A stretch of DNA of 64,000 nucleotides, taken from positions 2,881,501-2,945,500 of the forward strand of contig NZ_CP121695.1 of assembly GCF_029761915.1 (NCBI RefSeq), read 5' to 3'. Position 1 is the stretch's first letter, and every line of letters starts with the position of its first letter. Source of the DNA: Bradyrhizobium sp. CB1650 (lineage in GTDB: Bacteria; Pseudomonadota; Alphaproteobacteria; Rhizobiales; Xanthobacteraceae). The notes below the pieces were generated by a model that was given only the letters and a program-made list of their open reading frames with translations, was not told where the DNA came from and searched no databases. The translations under genes and the position numbers were made by a program. Below are positions 1-9,399 of this stretch, piece after piece.

Positions 1-968
1 CAAGCTGCCGCAAAGATTGTGCTGGAGCCGATCTTCGAGGCGGATTTCGAGGATGGCGCTTATGGATATCGCCCGCGTCGCAACGCGGTCGATGCCGTCA
101 AGGAAGTGCACCGGCTTGTGTGCCGGGGCTACACGGACGTTGTTGACGCCGATTTGTCGAAATATTTCGACACGATTCCGCACTCGGACCTCCTCAAATC
201 GGTGGCCCGACGCATCGTCGACCGGAATGTGCTGCGGCTGATTAAGTTATGGCTGCGAGTACCGGTCGAGGAGCGGGATAGCGACGGGAAACGGCGCATG
301 AGCGGCGGTAAGAGCAACAAGCGTGGCACGCCACAGGGCGGTGTCATCAGTCCGCTGCTCTCCGTCATCTACATGAACCGGTTCCTGAAACATTGGCGTC
401 TCAGCGGTCGGCGTGAAGCATTCCATGCCCAGGTTATCTCCTATGCCGACGACTTCGTCATTCTCAGCCGCGGCCACGCGGAGGAGGCATTGACGTGGAC
501 GAAAGCGGTGATGACCAAGCTTGGGTTGACGCTCAACGAGACTAAAACCTCGGTGAAGAATGCCCGACTGGAAAGCTTTGACTTCCTTGGGTACACGCTC
601 GGACCCCGCCGCTTCCGCAATGGGGGACGATGGTATCTTGGCGCGGCTCTTCCAAGAAAAGCGTGCTGCGGATCAAGAGGAAGGTCAGCGTACTGCTGAC
701 GCCGGGCAACAAGGGCGCTTGGCCCGAAGTACAAGCACGACTGAACCGCCTTCTGCGCGGCTGGTCCGCTTACTTCAACTATGGCTCTCTTGCTACGGCT
801 CATCAGGCCGTTGATCGACACGTCTTCGACCGCGTGCTCGCCTTTCTGCGCAGACGACATAAGACGCCAGGACGTGGCGTCAGACGGTTCTCTGATCAGT
901 TCTATGGGAACCCTGGCGTACTTGTGCTGAACCGCGTGCGCAAAGTGTCGCCGACGTGCGCCTTGTGA
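1..968 (+). pseudogene. ltrA: Group II intron reverse transcriptase/maturase, frameshifted and 5'-partial
   Basis: The frame is open from base 1 and carries reverse-transcriptase blocks including the catalytic YADD motif (around base 450) and GTPQGGVISP. Compared with the full copy at 38046-39362, one C is missing near base 649. The reading frame is therefore lost just before the maturase (X/GIIM) domain with its LLRGWSAYFNYG motif, which continues in another frame to 968. No functional maturase should be made from this copy. If the RNA still splices, it would depend on the protein from the intact copy. The missing base is directly visible; trans-complementation is inference. Confidence 0.9.
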
Positions 969-1079
969 CGAAACCTGTCGGAAAGCCGGATGCGGGAAAA
1001 CTGCACGTCCGGTTTGATGAGCGGGGAGAGGAAACGGAACGCGCAACAAGCGCATCACCGCGCCTCTCCTCGACTCTAC
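1..1079 (+). mobile_element. Group II intron, copy 1 (5' part outside the window)
   Basis: This is the 3' portion of a bacterial group II intron. A typical 34-nt domain V lies at 982-1015 (AGC triad, GNRA-like loop). Domain VI follows at 1016-1079 with a candidate branch-point A at 1073. The end at 1079 was set by comparison with the full copy at 37555-39473, which is identical over this stretch except for one base. The intron sits inside an IS110 transposase gene, whose 3' exon starts at 1080. Near-identity of the copies implies recent mobility. Confidence 0.9.
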
Positions 1080-1861
1080 TTAAGCGGCAAAAGAACGACA
1101 GCACCGACGCGGAGGCGATCTGTGAAGCGGTCACGAGACCTACCATGCGGTTTGTACCGACCAAGACGGTCGAGCAGCAGAGCGGCCTGATGCTTCACCG
1201 GGCGCGCCATCTCTTCATCCGCCAGCAGACTGCCGTGATCAATTCAATCCGCGCCTATCTCGCCGAGTTCGGGATTGTCGCCCCTGTCGGGCGCAGGGGT
1301 GTCGAGCAACTGCTGGAGATCGTTGCCGATAGAGCCGACTACCGGCTCCCCCAAGTGGCCCGTGCTTGTCTTGCTGCTCTCGGCAGCCAATTGCGCGCCC
1401 TGAAGGCCCAAATCCTGGAGTTCGACCGACGCATCATCAGCTGGCATCGATCAAGCGCGACGAGCAAACGGCTGGACGCGATCCCTGGCGTCGGGCCGGC
1501 GCTGGCAACAGCGCTGGTCGCCAGCGTTGCCGATGCCAAGGCCTTCCGATCGGGTCGGGACTTCTCGGCCTGGGTTGGGCTCGTGCCGAAGCAGAACTCA
1601 AGCGGGGGCAAGGACAAGCTTGGCAGTATCAGCAAGCAGGGCGATCGCTATTTGCGCAGCCTGTTCACGGCTGGCGCACTCGCCGTGATCCGCTATGCCA
1701 AGATCCGTGGCATGGGGCATCGGCCCTGGCTCACCGCGTTGTTGGCGCGGCGCCCCACCAAGGTCGCCGCCATCGCGCTCGCCAACAAGCTGGCCAGGAT
1801 GGCGTGGGCCATGATGGCCAGCGGTGAGCGTTACAGGGAACCCGTCGCGCTCGCAGCGTAA
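1080..1861 (+). CDS. IS110-family transposase, 3' exon
   Basis: This is the C-terminal part of an IS110 (DEDD) transposase. It starts at the second half of the RuvC-like catalytic core (KRQKND followed by DAEAICEAV) and runs through the transposase_20 domain (IPGVGPALATALV, then FSAWVGLVPKQNSSGGKDKLG). The N-terminal exon with the first D and E lies beyond the left window edge. The first codon is split by the intron: the two bases TT at 1080-1081 should complete a valine codon, as in the 37.3-40.3 kb copy. The protein differs clearly from that other IS110, so the two introns interrupt different elements. Confidence 0.85.
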
Positions 1862-2276
1862 GCTATCGCGCCGGACATCCGGTGTGACGTAACGGTTGGG
1901 AGGGCGAACAGCACGTAATGCAGCGCCGGTCGATCCGGCGATCAGGACAACCCACATGGGCCACAGCATCATCGAATGCGAGGTTTTGACCGGGACCTGA
2001 TCCGCGGAGGGCATTATGGCCAGCGGTCACGTGAACCGCGCTAACAGGCCGAACACATGGCTGCTCCGACTACCGCCGCATGCGTAAAGAAAACCCTTGC
2101 CAACCCGGAGCCGTCCACACATGGCCCATCGCGTCGGTTCGCAGCGATGCGGCGCTTCATCGCTTTCGGACCGGAGCGGACATTAGACGGCAGGCAGGCC
2201 CGACTGGATCAATCGAGAATGACGCACAGCTGGCGGCGCTTATTCTCCGGGAGGGAAATGTTTCTCGGCAACGCGG
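1862..2276. other. Non-coding stretch after the IS110 exon
   Basis: No convincing gene is seen. The first part is probably the right end of the IS110 element, whose border cannot be set because IS110 elements lack terminal inverted repeats. Short open frames on the plus strand (2057-2340) have no ribosome-binding site or recognisable motif. Confidence 0.4.
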
Positions 2277-2657
2277 CTATTTCACCCACAGCTTGAGAGG
2301 AACTGCCTGTCGATCGGGACAGTTCATGGTGCCAGTATAGGAGTCTGACAATTGTCCACTGTAGGTGCATTCGGCGCCAGCAACTGAGAATGTCGCGTTC
2401 AATTGGGATGATGAGGTCGATATCTGAAAACGCATTTCACCAGTCTTCTCCTCCGGACCATCCTGAGTGCAAACGCCGACGTGCTTCATCGTTAATGGCC
2501 CGGAGTATTCCTTTATATGGCTGGAAGCTGTTTCCGTGACGGTGGCGGTCAACTCCCACTCGCCGAGATAGCCGGAGTATCCGATGACCTGAAGCGATTG
2601 AGCGACAGCCGAGGTCGCGAGAGCACTCAGAACGATGGGCAGAAAGAATGCTCTCAC
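2277..2657 (-). CDS. Small secreted protein of unknown function
   Basis: This encodes a protein of about 126 residues with an N-terminal signal peptide ending near AVAQ. The mature part is rich in Thr/Ser and beta-type sequence and has two cysteines (VGVCTQDG, AECTYSG) plus a third near the C terminus (MNCPDR). The GTG at 2657 was chosen because a GGGAG box lies just upstream. An ATG six codons earlier at 2675 is the alternative. It ends convergent with nothing and lies just downstream of the TPR gene on the same strand, so the two may be cotranscribed. Function is not recognised. Confidence 0.7.
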   Translation of the reverse strand: MRAFFLPIVLSALATSAVAQSLQVIGYSGYLGEWELTATVTETASSHIKEYSGPLTMKHVGVCTQDGPEEKTGEMRFQISTSSSQLNATFSVAGAECTYSGQLSDSYTGTMNCPDRQAVPLKLWVK

Positions 2658-2686
2658 AACATACTCCCGTAACATCGCTGCATGCC

Positions 2687-4273
2687 TCAGCGCTTCGTCA
2701 GAAACGCGCGCGCGTCGGTAACCTCGGTCCGGGTACTATCCGCTGCATCGGCGATCGCGACGACCTTGCTGTAATACTCATGAGCCTTGGCGGACTCACC
2801 GGACTTTTCCGCGGCCTTCGCCGCGCCCACATAGGCGCCCAGCCGGTTTGGCTCCTTCTTTAGCGTCGCTTCAAAGGCGACGAGCGCGTCCCTCGCGTTA
2901 CCGCTCTCGAGCAGCATGACACCATAGAGTTCGCGCGCTGGTTTGGGTACCCCTGGCGTCACTGGATGCTTCTCGGTCCTGTCTTCAGCATCGGCGGCTG
3001 CGCTCATCACTTTCAGCGCGTCGCCGTGCTTGCCCTCGGCATAGAGCATCCAGGCGGTAGCGACCTGCCGCTGAATGTCTACTTGCTCCGACCAATAAGC
3101 ATCCTTCGCATCTCGCAGCTTGTCCCGCAACTCGGCGAGCTTGGTGATATCTGCCTTGGCGGCTTCAGGATCGCCCGAGTGGGCCGCGCCTAGCGCTCGC
3201 GCGAAATGGGTGACCGCCTGCACATGAGCCAGCGGGCTGGCACGGACTTGAAGGGTCGCCGCAGCCTTCCAATCACCGCGCTCCACCGCGTAGCGTGCCG
3301 GCGAAGCGGCCAGCGCGTATGGCCCGGCGATGAAAGTCTCGGTGAATCCGGTGACTGCATTCATCTCGTCGATAACGGCTGCGGCCTTCTCGTCCTGCCC
3401 GAGTTGTAGATAAGCGTAGACCAGGTAATCCATGGCGTGAAGCTGATCATGGCCCTCCTTGTCCGCTTTCGCGACGCGCGACGATTCGACATTGGAAGCA
3501 ATCGACTCCTGCCAATAGCCGACGCGCGTGAAGATGTGCGACGGCATATGCTGGGCATGTGCCGACGCTGGCGCGACCTTGGCGTAGCGTCGGGCGGCTT
3601 CAAGGCCTTTCTCGGCGATCGGTGGATAGTCGTAAAGGTGAATCAAGTAATGCGCCACGCCGGGATGTTGTGGCTGGCGGATTGCGATCGGCTCCAGGAT
3701 TGCCGTGCCTTTGAGCTGGTTGGCGTAGGTTTTGTCGGCCGGCGAAGCCGAGGTGTTTAGGGCGAGCGCATAATAGATCTGCGCTTCGTCATCGTTGGGA
3801 TAGCGCTGTGCTAGTTGTTCCATAGCCTTGGTGTAAGCTTGCATGCGCGTACGGTGATCGACTTTCTCGTAGTCGGCGTACATGGCGCCGAGCGCGTCGA
3901 GGTAGTCGCGTTCGCGCTGGGTCTTGGCGCCAACGGTCTTTGCCTGCGCCAGCACGGCGGCACCCTCGGCGAGATTCTTCGCAGGCGCCGGGACGTGGGG
4001 ATTCCATAAAAGACTAAGAGCGATACCCCAATAAGCGATGCCGCATTCGGGATCGGCCTTCAGCACATCCGCAAATACTGTTTGAGACGCGCGGTACCAG
4101 AACGAATGTTGATAGAGCATTCCGCGATCGAATAATTTTTGCGCCTCCGATTTACAGGATGTCTCGAAATGCACCGTGCCAAGCTTTTCGTCGACCGATT
4201 GTCCAAATGTCGGTTGCGCGAACGAAAGTCCCACCGAGGCCGTAGCAACAATTGCGAATGGCGTTTTGATCAT
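2687..4273 (-). CDS. Exported tetratricopeptide-repeat protein
   Basis: This is a 528-residue protein with an N-terminal signal peptide (cleavage probably after PTFGQ). Helical repeats follow over the whole length: TPR-like motifs around residues 50-90 (ECGIAYWGIALSLLW), 140-175, 200-250 and 440-510. A histidine-rich stretch (HAQHMPSHIFTRVGYW) sits near the middle. The architecture suggests a periplasmic scaffold rather than an enzyme. A good Shine-Dalgarno (TGGAGC) precedes the ATG at 4273. The next gene on the same strand starts 30 bases after the stop. The specific role is unknown. Confidence 0.75.
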   Translation of the reverse strand: MIKTPFAIVATASVGLSFAQPTFGQSVDEKLGTVHFETSCKSEAQKLFDRGMLYQHSFWYRASQTVFADVLKADPECGIAYWGIALSLLWNPHVPAPAKNLAEGAAVLAQAKTVGAKTQRERDYLDALGAMYADYEKVDHRTRMQAYTKAMEQLAQRYPNDDEAQIYYALALNTSASPADKTYANQLKGTAILEPIAIRQPQHPGVAHYLIHLYDYPPIAEKGLEAARRYAKVAPASAHAQHMPSHIFTRVGYWQESIASNVESSRVAKADKEGHDQLHAMDYLVYAYLQLGQDEKAAAVIDEMNAVTGFTETFIAGPYALAASPARYAVERGDWKAAATLQVRASPLAHVQAVTHFARALGAAHSGDPEAAKADITKLAELRDKLRDAKDAYWSEQVDIQRQVATAWMLYAEGKHGDALKVMSAAADAEDRTEKHPVTPGVPKPARELYGVMLLESGNARDALVAFEATLKKEPNRLGAYVGAAKAAEKSGESAKAHEYYSKVVAIADAADSTRTEVTDARAFLTKR

Positions 4274-4468
4274 GATCTTGCTCCAGGCAAATAGTCACAA
4301 TTCCCCGAGCATTGCTCGCAGATTAAACCTATTTGTTGAAGTCGGCTATGCCATCGTCTCCGAAAGGCGAAGAGTGGTGACAGCTCTGATCCTCCTCTTC
4401 TGAAGCACGGTCAGCGGCGCTGACATTTGCAATACAGAGCTTCCGGGCCCTTAGCGGCTTTCTCGAAA

Positions 4469-4494
4469 GGGGCGGAGTTCGTCCGCTCCGCCCC
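4469..4494 (-). terminator. Hairpin downstream of the recombinase pseudogene
   Basis: A perfect 9-bp inverted repeat (GGGGCGGAG / CTCCGCCCC, 8-nt loop) starts six bases beyond the recombinase stop codon. On the minus strand it is followed by a short TTTC run, so it may be a weak intrinsic terminator. The equivalent hairpin at 25496-25519 lies inside the reading frame of the related recombinase. Confidence 0.55.
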
Positions 4495-4500
4495 AGTAGT

Positions 4501-5079
4501 TCAGACGTCAACTTGTTCTGCTATTGCGAGGGCGTCGTCGACCGCGATGCCGAGGTATCGTACGGTGCTCTCGATTTTCGTGTGGCCCAATAAAATCTGC
4601 ACGGCAAGTTGCCCGTGCGCCGATAAATCAGGGTTGCCTTTGTTCGACGCAACGAATGGGTCCCGAAAAGATGAGGATCCAAGCCCACGCTGGCAAATCC
4701 ACTGAGCGTGGAGCCGCGCATACTGCCGTGTCGTCAGACTGGAATTGGGTCCACGCCGGTCAGTGACCAGATAATCTCCCGGTCGCTTGCGAGTCGCCTT
4801 TAGATAATCGTCGACGGCTTGCCGCGTTGCCTCGGTCAGTTCGAACTTGACAGGCCGGCCGGTCTTCCTCTGCCGGACGGTGGCACGATCAGCTGCATAG
4901 CCGCTCGGCGCGATATCATCGACCTTGAGTGCCACGACGTCGCAGCCACGGAGCTTGCTGTCAATGGCGAGGTTGAACAAAGCAAGGTCCCGAACCCGGT
5001 GGCGGACCGGAAGTAGCCGACCGACGGTAAAAGCGACGCGAATGAGACCCTTTGCTGACTTCCAAAAACCAGAATACAA
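4501..5079 (-). pseudogene. Tyrosine recombinase (phage integrase family), catalytic box frameshifted
   Basis: The frame resembles the intact recombinase at 25450-26157: SKLRGCDVVALK, RQKTGRPVKFELTE and LGHTKIESTVRY are shared. Between residues of about 133 and 162 the translation is unrelated. The nucleotide alignment shows one extra base near 4680 and four missing bases near 4607, so the segment with the essential HSLRR box is read out of frame before the original frame returns. The N terminus also differs and uses a TTG start. The open frame therefore hides a dead enzyme. Confidence 0.8.
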
Positions 5080-5276
5080 TGGTTCATGACAAGCTCGCAG
5101 CTCTGCTCAAGATCGCAAACAATGCCAACGGGTTTATTGGACGCAAAAGGTGCGCCCCGTCTGCGGCAAGCCGATCAAGGTTGCGCCCCGCGGAGCCGGG
5201 TAAGTATAGCTGCTCCATTTGCGACGGCAGCGTTCCGGCGACGCGGCTGGATCCGCTGAAACCGCCGAACAAATAA
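5079..5276 (+). pseudogene. Possible small zinc-ribbon protein, frameshifted
   Basis: An ATG-started frame runs to PLKPPNK-stop and contains CSICDG. One frame over, the sequence just upstream reads PVCGKPIKVAPRGAG before a stop. Joining the two would give a plausible two-cysteine-pair zinc ribbon (CGKP then CSICDG). I infer a one-base frameshift in a short protein of about 65 residues. It is divergent from the recombinase pseudogene. The zinc-ribbon reading is an inference and no family was identified. Confidence 0.3.
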
Positions 5277-5597
5277 GATTAAACGTTTGATGTAAGTCCT
5301 CATCGGCGTGATAACCGAAGCTTTTCCGATCAGCATGGCATTCGGTCTGCCAACACCGTACGAGCGGAACCAAACTGAACCTCGATGACTTAGTGGGACA
5401 GCGCGCAAAGGAGCGGGCCATGGTCGCCGTTTTTCCTACCCGGAAGTCAATCCAGCGCACGGTCGGCGATGTCCATATTGCGACGGTCCGCTGCGGCTCC
5501 TCCAGACTCTCTTTCATTCCGTATCTGGCAGAAGTGTCCGCATCTTGGAGTGCACGGATTGCACCAAGCTGATCTGGTGAGCGCAAGGAGTAACGCC

Positions 5598-5819
5598 ATG
5601 AGTACGGCTATCCGCAAGGCAACTGCCGGTCCCGCCATCATTACCGTAGGTGAGCTCATCGACGAACTCTGCCGATTACCGGACACCGCTTTCGTTAGCT
5701 TTCACTGCCCAATGCTCGAACACGAGCTTGCATTTTACCGCCTTCGAAAGCGATCGAAGGACATCGTCGAGATCGAAGTGAATGCCTATCCGCAAAGCCG
5801 CCCGGCCCACGCCGCCTGA
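5598..5819 (+). CDS. Small conserved-looking protein, unknown function
   Basis: This is a 73-residue protein starting at an ATG with a clear AGGAG box seven bases upstream. It has a helical N-terminal part (ITVGELIDELCRLPDTAFVSFHC) and a charged second half. The opening resembles the 62-residue protein at 41854-42042 (MTVRELIARLQALP), so the two may belong to one family of small proteins with a VxELIxxLxxLP opening. No function is assigned. Confidence 0.65.
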   Translation: MSTAIRKATAGPAIITVGELIDELCRLPDTAFVSFHCPMLEHELAFYRLRKRSKDIVEIEVNAYPQSRPAHAA

Positions 5820-6762
5820 GCAGTGGCATTGCCTGTTTGTGTCCGGCCCCACCGGGAACGATCACCCCCATTGCGGCATTAACACATGAGACCGTCGCCC
5901 GCTGTTCCAACAAACAGCGCACGCTGCGGGATGGCCAAAGGTTGTCGACGCAAGGACCCGCTGTTTAACAAGCGCCCGCGCAGATGGCCAAAGGCGACGG
6001 TCTCCGCCTCTCCTTCGAAAAGACGGAGTGCCAGTTTGTGGGCAGGCTCGGAATCCAGCAATGTTCGTTTTGGCCAAGCCTGACCGGATGGGCCCATGCG
6101 CAACCGCATTGACATTGACCACGCTCATAGTCGTGCAGTCGCCCAGCTTCGCCAGTTGGAAGGCGATTCGCTCTCGATATTCCAACCTTTGAAGAGAATT
6201 TCGAAAAGGATGCTGATCGCAAAGTGCAGCGGTCTGCATGGTGGCGGAAGGGTTGATTCAGATCACCTCGCATGCAATGAAGATCCCGATCTGGATCAGA
6301 AGAGTGAGGCCTGTGATCGTGGAGGCAAGAAACACATCACTCAAGGTCATGGTTCGGCTCACCAGGTTGCGAGGCCGTCGATTCAAATGCAGTTGCACTG
6401 AGAAAATTTCGGGTTCTTTGCAGGCTGGCACCTGCTCAAGCCTTGTGCATGTTAAGCCAAAATTCGTTTCCGTGGTGGTCCGTAATAGACTCGTTCGACG
6501 AGTACGATCAGAACAATCTCGTTGTCGACAAATCGCACTTGCTTTCGCCTGACGGATGATTGCGCCGTCCGGCTTTTGCATGTGCGAAACGACTTGTCAC
6601 AAGATTAATACTTCGTTCCGTACAAATGCGGTCCATCCGTCGCCACGGTAGGACGGGCGGGCGCTGCTTGAGGTGGCGGGCACGGCAGAGAAGCTTGACG
6701 AGCCGTTACGCGCGATTGCTGTGAGCGGCCCTTCTTCCCCCGCACACAATCCGCTGGCGCTG
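5820..6762. other. Mostly non-coding interval
   Basis: Apart from the tiny membrane-peptide frame at 6258-6350, no reading frame here has a ribosome-binding site or recognisable protein features. The long minus-strand frames are low-complexity Arg/Ser/Pro translations typical of shadow frames in high-GC DNA. Confidence 0.4.
6258..6350 (-). CDS. Possible 30-residue single-membrane-segment peptide
   Basis: The frame starts MTLSDVFLAS and continues as one hydrophobic segment (ITGLTLLIQIGIFI) before a short tail. The pattern suits a membrane miniprotein. There is no strong Shine-Dalgarno and no partner gene adjacent. It could be chance. Confidence 0.3.
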   Translation of the reverse strand: MTLSDVFLASTITGLTLLIQIGIFIACEVI

Positions 6763-7197
6763 TTACTCCGTCAGAAATCTATATGCGACAATCAGTGCCA
6801 CCATGCTCGCGAAAATCAGCAGTGCCCAAAGCGATTTTCCGATCATTGGCCTTGTCGAATGGCGCGCAGCCGATTGATCGGACTGAGGTTTAGGCCCTCT
6901 CTGGAACCGCATGCCTTTGCCCTCTGTCGTTGGTGTGCGAGCCTTTAGTTCCGGCGGCGCGCCCACGCCTCCCATCTCGCTGTAATAGGCGCTGTAGACC
7001 TCGCGAACGGCCAAGGCCGTGGACTCGGCCTCGCTCATCGTCTCAAGTCGGGTTCGATAGTTTGTCAGAAAGCTCTGTGCGTTTGACGGAAGGTCATCGA
7101 AGCTACCGAGCTTGGCCATCATGAGCCAAGTGGCAAAATCCGCCTCGGCCTTCGTGCAAGCTCTGTTGGCGATACTGGTGTTAGAGCTAGAGGGCAT
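6763..7197 (-). CDS. Tail-anchored hypothetical protein
   Basis: This is a 144-residue protein. The first ~70 residues look helical (ADFATWLMMAKLGSF, VREVYSAYYSEMG). A Pro/Arg-rich linker follows (residues 80-115), then a single C-terminal membrane segment (LWALLIFASMVALIVAYRF) ending four residues before the stop. This suggests a cytosolic domain held at the inner membrane. It is followed on the same strand, away from its stop, by nothing recognisable. Family not recognised. Confidence 0.6.
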   Translation of the reverse strand: MPSSSNTSIANRACTKAEADFATWLMMAKLGSFDDLPSNAQSFLTNYRTRLETMSEAESTALAVREVYSAYYSEMGGVGAPPELKARTPTTEGKGMRFQRGPKPQSDQSAARHSTRPMIGKSLWALLIFASMVALIVAYRFLTE

Positions 7198-7342
7198 GAT
7201 GGTCCGGTGGGCGAAACCCGATAATCTGCACCTATTTCCTCAAGCTGAGATGAGGATTGAGTGAAACGGCGGGAATTTATAGCAGTTACTGTGGCGCTGC
7301 TGGTTTGTCCACGGCATTCGCGAGCGCAGGGGACGTCTCGCT

Positions 7343-8119
7343 TCACGAGCGCCGCGCCGATTTGCCTACTGCCATCTTGCGATCGGCCCAGCTCTTGATA
7401 TCGCCGACCGTCATCACCTTGAGGAACGGATTGGCGTTGACCAACTTTTCGCGCGTGGTCCGACCTGTCACGTCAGCGGCGGCCATGAGGGAAGCAGCAT
7501 CGGCAGTTTCTGCACCGGACAATAGCGCCACGGCGCCCGCCGGTCCCGCGAAATGGGCAAGGTAGAGAGAACCGGGCGTAATCGGCAGGCCGCGCTTGTT
7601 CAGCATCGCGGCATATTCCTCGACCAGCCGTGCGGTGATCTCTCGCGCAAGCTCGGCATCTCGCCGCAAGTCCAACACTTCCTTGTCGCTGCGGCCCTGG
7701 ATCAGATCGCGTCGATGCCTTCGGATGGCTTCGAGCCACGTGTCATCGAGAAACTGGGCGGCGCCAGTCGCACTCGACCGCTTATTTCTTGCATTCGGGT
7801 CACCATTGGACTCGGCTATGATAATGCGCTCGACCAACGCCTCGCCGGCCGTCTTGTCGATCGGTTTCCTGTTCAAATGAGCGTCGCGAAACAGGACAAA
7901 ACTTGCGACGAAAGCCAGGCCGATCGCCACTCCAAGAGCGAGCGTGATGGATTCCGCCGACAGCCAGTCCCGCGCGGCGACAACGGACCCTCGCTCGTCC
8001 GGGCGAGGTGGCCGGATTTCGTCGGCACGGCCTGTTTGCTCTGACCCATGCGCGAGGAGCCGTGGGTTGCCGTCGGCCATTTCGCCGATGCAGAGGAATC
8101 GCTGGGCTAGGTCTGGCAT
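7343..8119 (-). CDS. Membrane-anchored lytic transglycosylase-like protein
   Basis: The predicted protein has 258 residues. A membrane segment (LALGVAIGLAFVASFVLF) lies at about residues 58-76. A transglycosylase-type SLT fold follows, with the presumed catalytic Glu in IIIAESNGDPNARN and the substrate-binding signature ATGAAQFLDDTW. A later YLAHFAGPAGAVALL segment also fits the SLT domain. It would cleave peptidoglycan glycan strands from the periplasmic side. The start overlaps the end of the upstream gene by 13 bases, so the two are likely translationally coupled. An internal ATG at 8080 is an alternative start. Confidence 0.75.
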   Translation of the reverse strand: MPDLAQRFLCIGEMADGNPRLLAHGSEQTGRADEIRPPRPDERGSVVAARDWLSAESITLALGVAIGLAFVASFVLFRDAHLNRKPIDKTAGEALVERIIIAESNGDPNARNKRSSATGAAQFLDDTWLEAIRRHRRDLIQGRSDKEVLDLRRDAELAREITARLVEEYAAMLNKRGLPITPGSLYLAHFAGPAGAVALLSGAETADAASLMAAADVTGRTTREKLVNANPFLKVMTVGDIKSWADRKMAVGKSARRS

Positions 8120-8562
8120 CCCGTTGACAGGTTCAATGCTTTGAATAGGCCATCGAAGGCAACAGACCGGCAGACCTTCGCGACCGGTTTAGCGCGGTTG
8201 GCACTCGCAGTTGCCTTGAAAGTTCCCTGCCTAGGCCAAGGCCTGGGCAGCATGACCGCGGATTGCCCTCCGCTTGCGCTGCGCTTGTGTTGCTCGACGA
8301 TCTTCGAAGGTTCTTGCGCAACAATCGCCGTTTGATCGGCCGGAGGCATCGGTTCGCTCGAGGAAACCGGCTGCGGCGGCGCTTCAAATTGCATGCGCAG
8401 GATTTCGAGCCGGTCTGCGGTCGTCAGCGTATCGTTTGAGGCGCGTACCCCGACGGTCACCTGGGCGGGCGGCTCGTTCACAGGCTTTGTCGTGCGCGGC
8501 GGTGTCTTGAGCTCCATCACCGCGAGCGTTCCGAGGCCAACAAGGATGAGAGCCACTCTCAT
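8107..8562 (-). CDS. Exported hypothetical protein, coupled to the transglycosylase
   Basis: This is a 151-residue protein with a short hydrophobic N terminus (VALILVGLGTLAVM), followed by a Pro/Ser/Thr-rich, low-complexity region and a C-terminal segment with two cysteines (VCRSVAFDGLF, STGCQT). It overlaps the next gene by 13 bases. The layout fits an envelope protein working with the transglycosylase, but no family is recognised. Confidence 0.6.
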   Translation of the reverse strand: MRVALILVGLGTLAVMELKTPPRTTKPVNEPPAQVTVGVRASNDTLTTADRLEILRMQFEAPPQPVSSSEPMPPADQTAIVAQEPSKIVEQHKRSASGGQSAVMLPRPWPRQGTFKATASANRAKPVAKVCRSVAFDGLFKALNLSTGCQT

Positions 8563-8968
8563 CTGATTTCACGCTTTCCGAACGAGAAGCCTCGCTCAAA
8601 GCCTGCCGGAAATAAGCTCCCGAAAATCGGAGAACGATTGCAAACATCCAATAAGGCGGCTTAGCGGCAGAGGTGAACCAGCCGGCGCGGTTACGGGATA
8701 AGATCAGAGACAGGGTTAACGCGGGCATGCGAACTGGCCCGCTTGAGCAAACACTGTTGCGGGCATCAGGCTCGAACCAGCGTGTCCGGAATCACCCCCG
8801 AACCGGACATGCGTCGGAGATGCCAGAGTCGACCAAAATGACCCTCAAGAGACATTCCGGTCGTGCTCGTGTGGTTCAGGAACATGCGCGGCGGGCTACT
8901 GTTCGTGCAGGAACCTTGCCCTACCTGAGATGTTTGAAAGCAACGCAAAAACTCAAGAGGAGGCTCAT
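8563..8968. other. Intergenic region upstream of two divergent genes
   Basis: No convincing gene is present. The region should carry promoters for the 8107-8562 gene (minus) and the 8969-9235 gene (plus). Open frames such as the one at 8673-8972 overlap the real ribosome-binding site of the next gene and are not supported. Confidence 0.35.
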
Positions 8969-9235
8969 ATGAGAACCCTGTTACTGGCTGGTATACTGGC
9001 GGTTGCGGGTTTCGCTATCGCCACGCCGATCTCTATTGCACCGGCATCAGCTCAAGTTGCCGTTGATACTCCGCTTGGCGGCGTAAGAGTGGGGCCGGAG
9101 CGGCGTTACTACCGAGAGTACGATCGACCCGCTTATCGCGCCTACGGATATGATCGCGGATATCGCGGTGGATGCCGCACCGTCACGATCGAGCGCGACG
9201 ACGGTTCGGTCCGCAGGGTCCGCCGTTGCGACTAG
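8969..9235 (+). CDS. Small secreted Tyr/Arg/Gly-rich protein
   Basis: This 88-residue protein has a signal peptide (LLLAGILAVAGFAIA, cleavage likely after ASAQ). The mature part carries an RYYREYDRPAYRAYGYDRGY stretch and a C-terminal CRTVTIERDDGSVRRVRRC module with two cysteines. The ATG has a strong AAGAGGAGG box. Small proteins of this composition are common in Bradyrhizobium-type genomes, with no known function. Confidence 0.75.
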   Translation: MRTLLLAGILAVAGFAIATPISIAPASAQVAVDTPLGGVRVGPERRYYREYDRPAYRAYGYDRGYRGGCRTVTIERDDGSVRRVRRCD

Positions 9236-9306
9236 CGGTACCGGACCAGAAGATTGACCTCTCGCGCTTACAAGAGGGATCCGAAGGAATTGGGAGCTAT
9301 CCACTA

Positions 9307-9328
9307 AGGCCGCTTCAGTTGGCGGCCT
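9307..9328 (+). terminator. Probable intrinsic terminator
   Basis: A 7-bp stem (AGGCCGC / GCGGCCT) with an 8-nt loop is followed by CTTTCATTTC, about 70 bases after the stop of the small secreted protein gene. Confidence 0.55.
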
Positions 9329-9399
9329 CTTTCATTTCGTCAATGTCGCCTGTTGGACCCAGAACGGAGTTGGACCACAGATACGCCCTCAGCAGGTTG

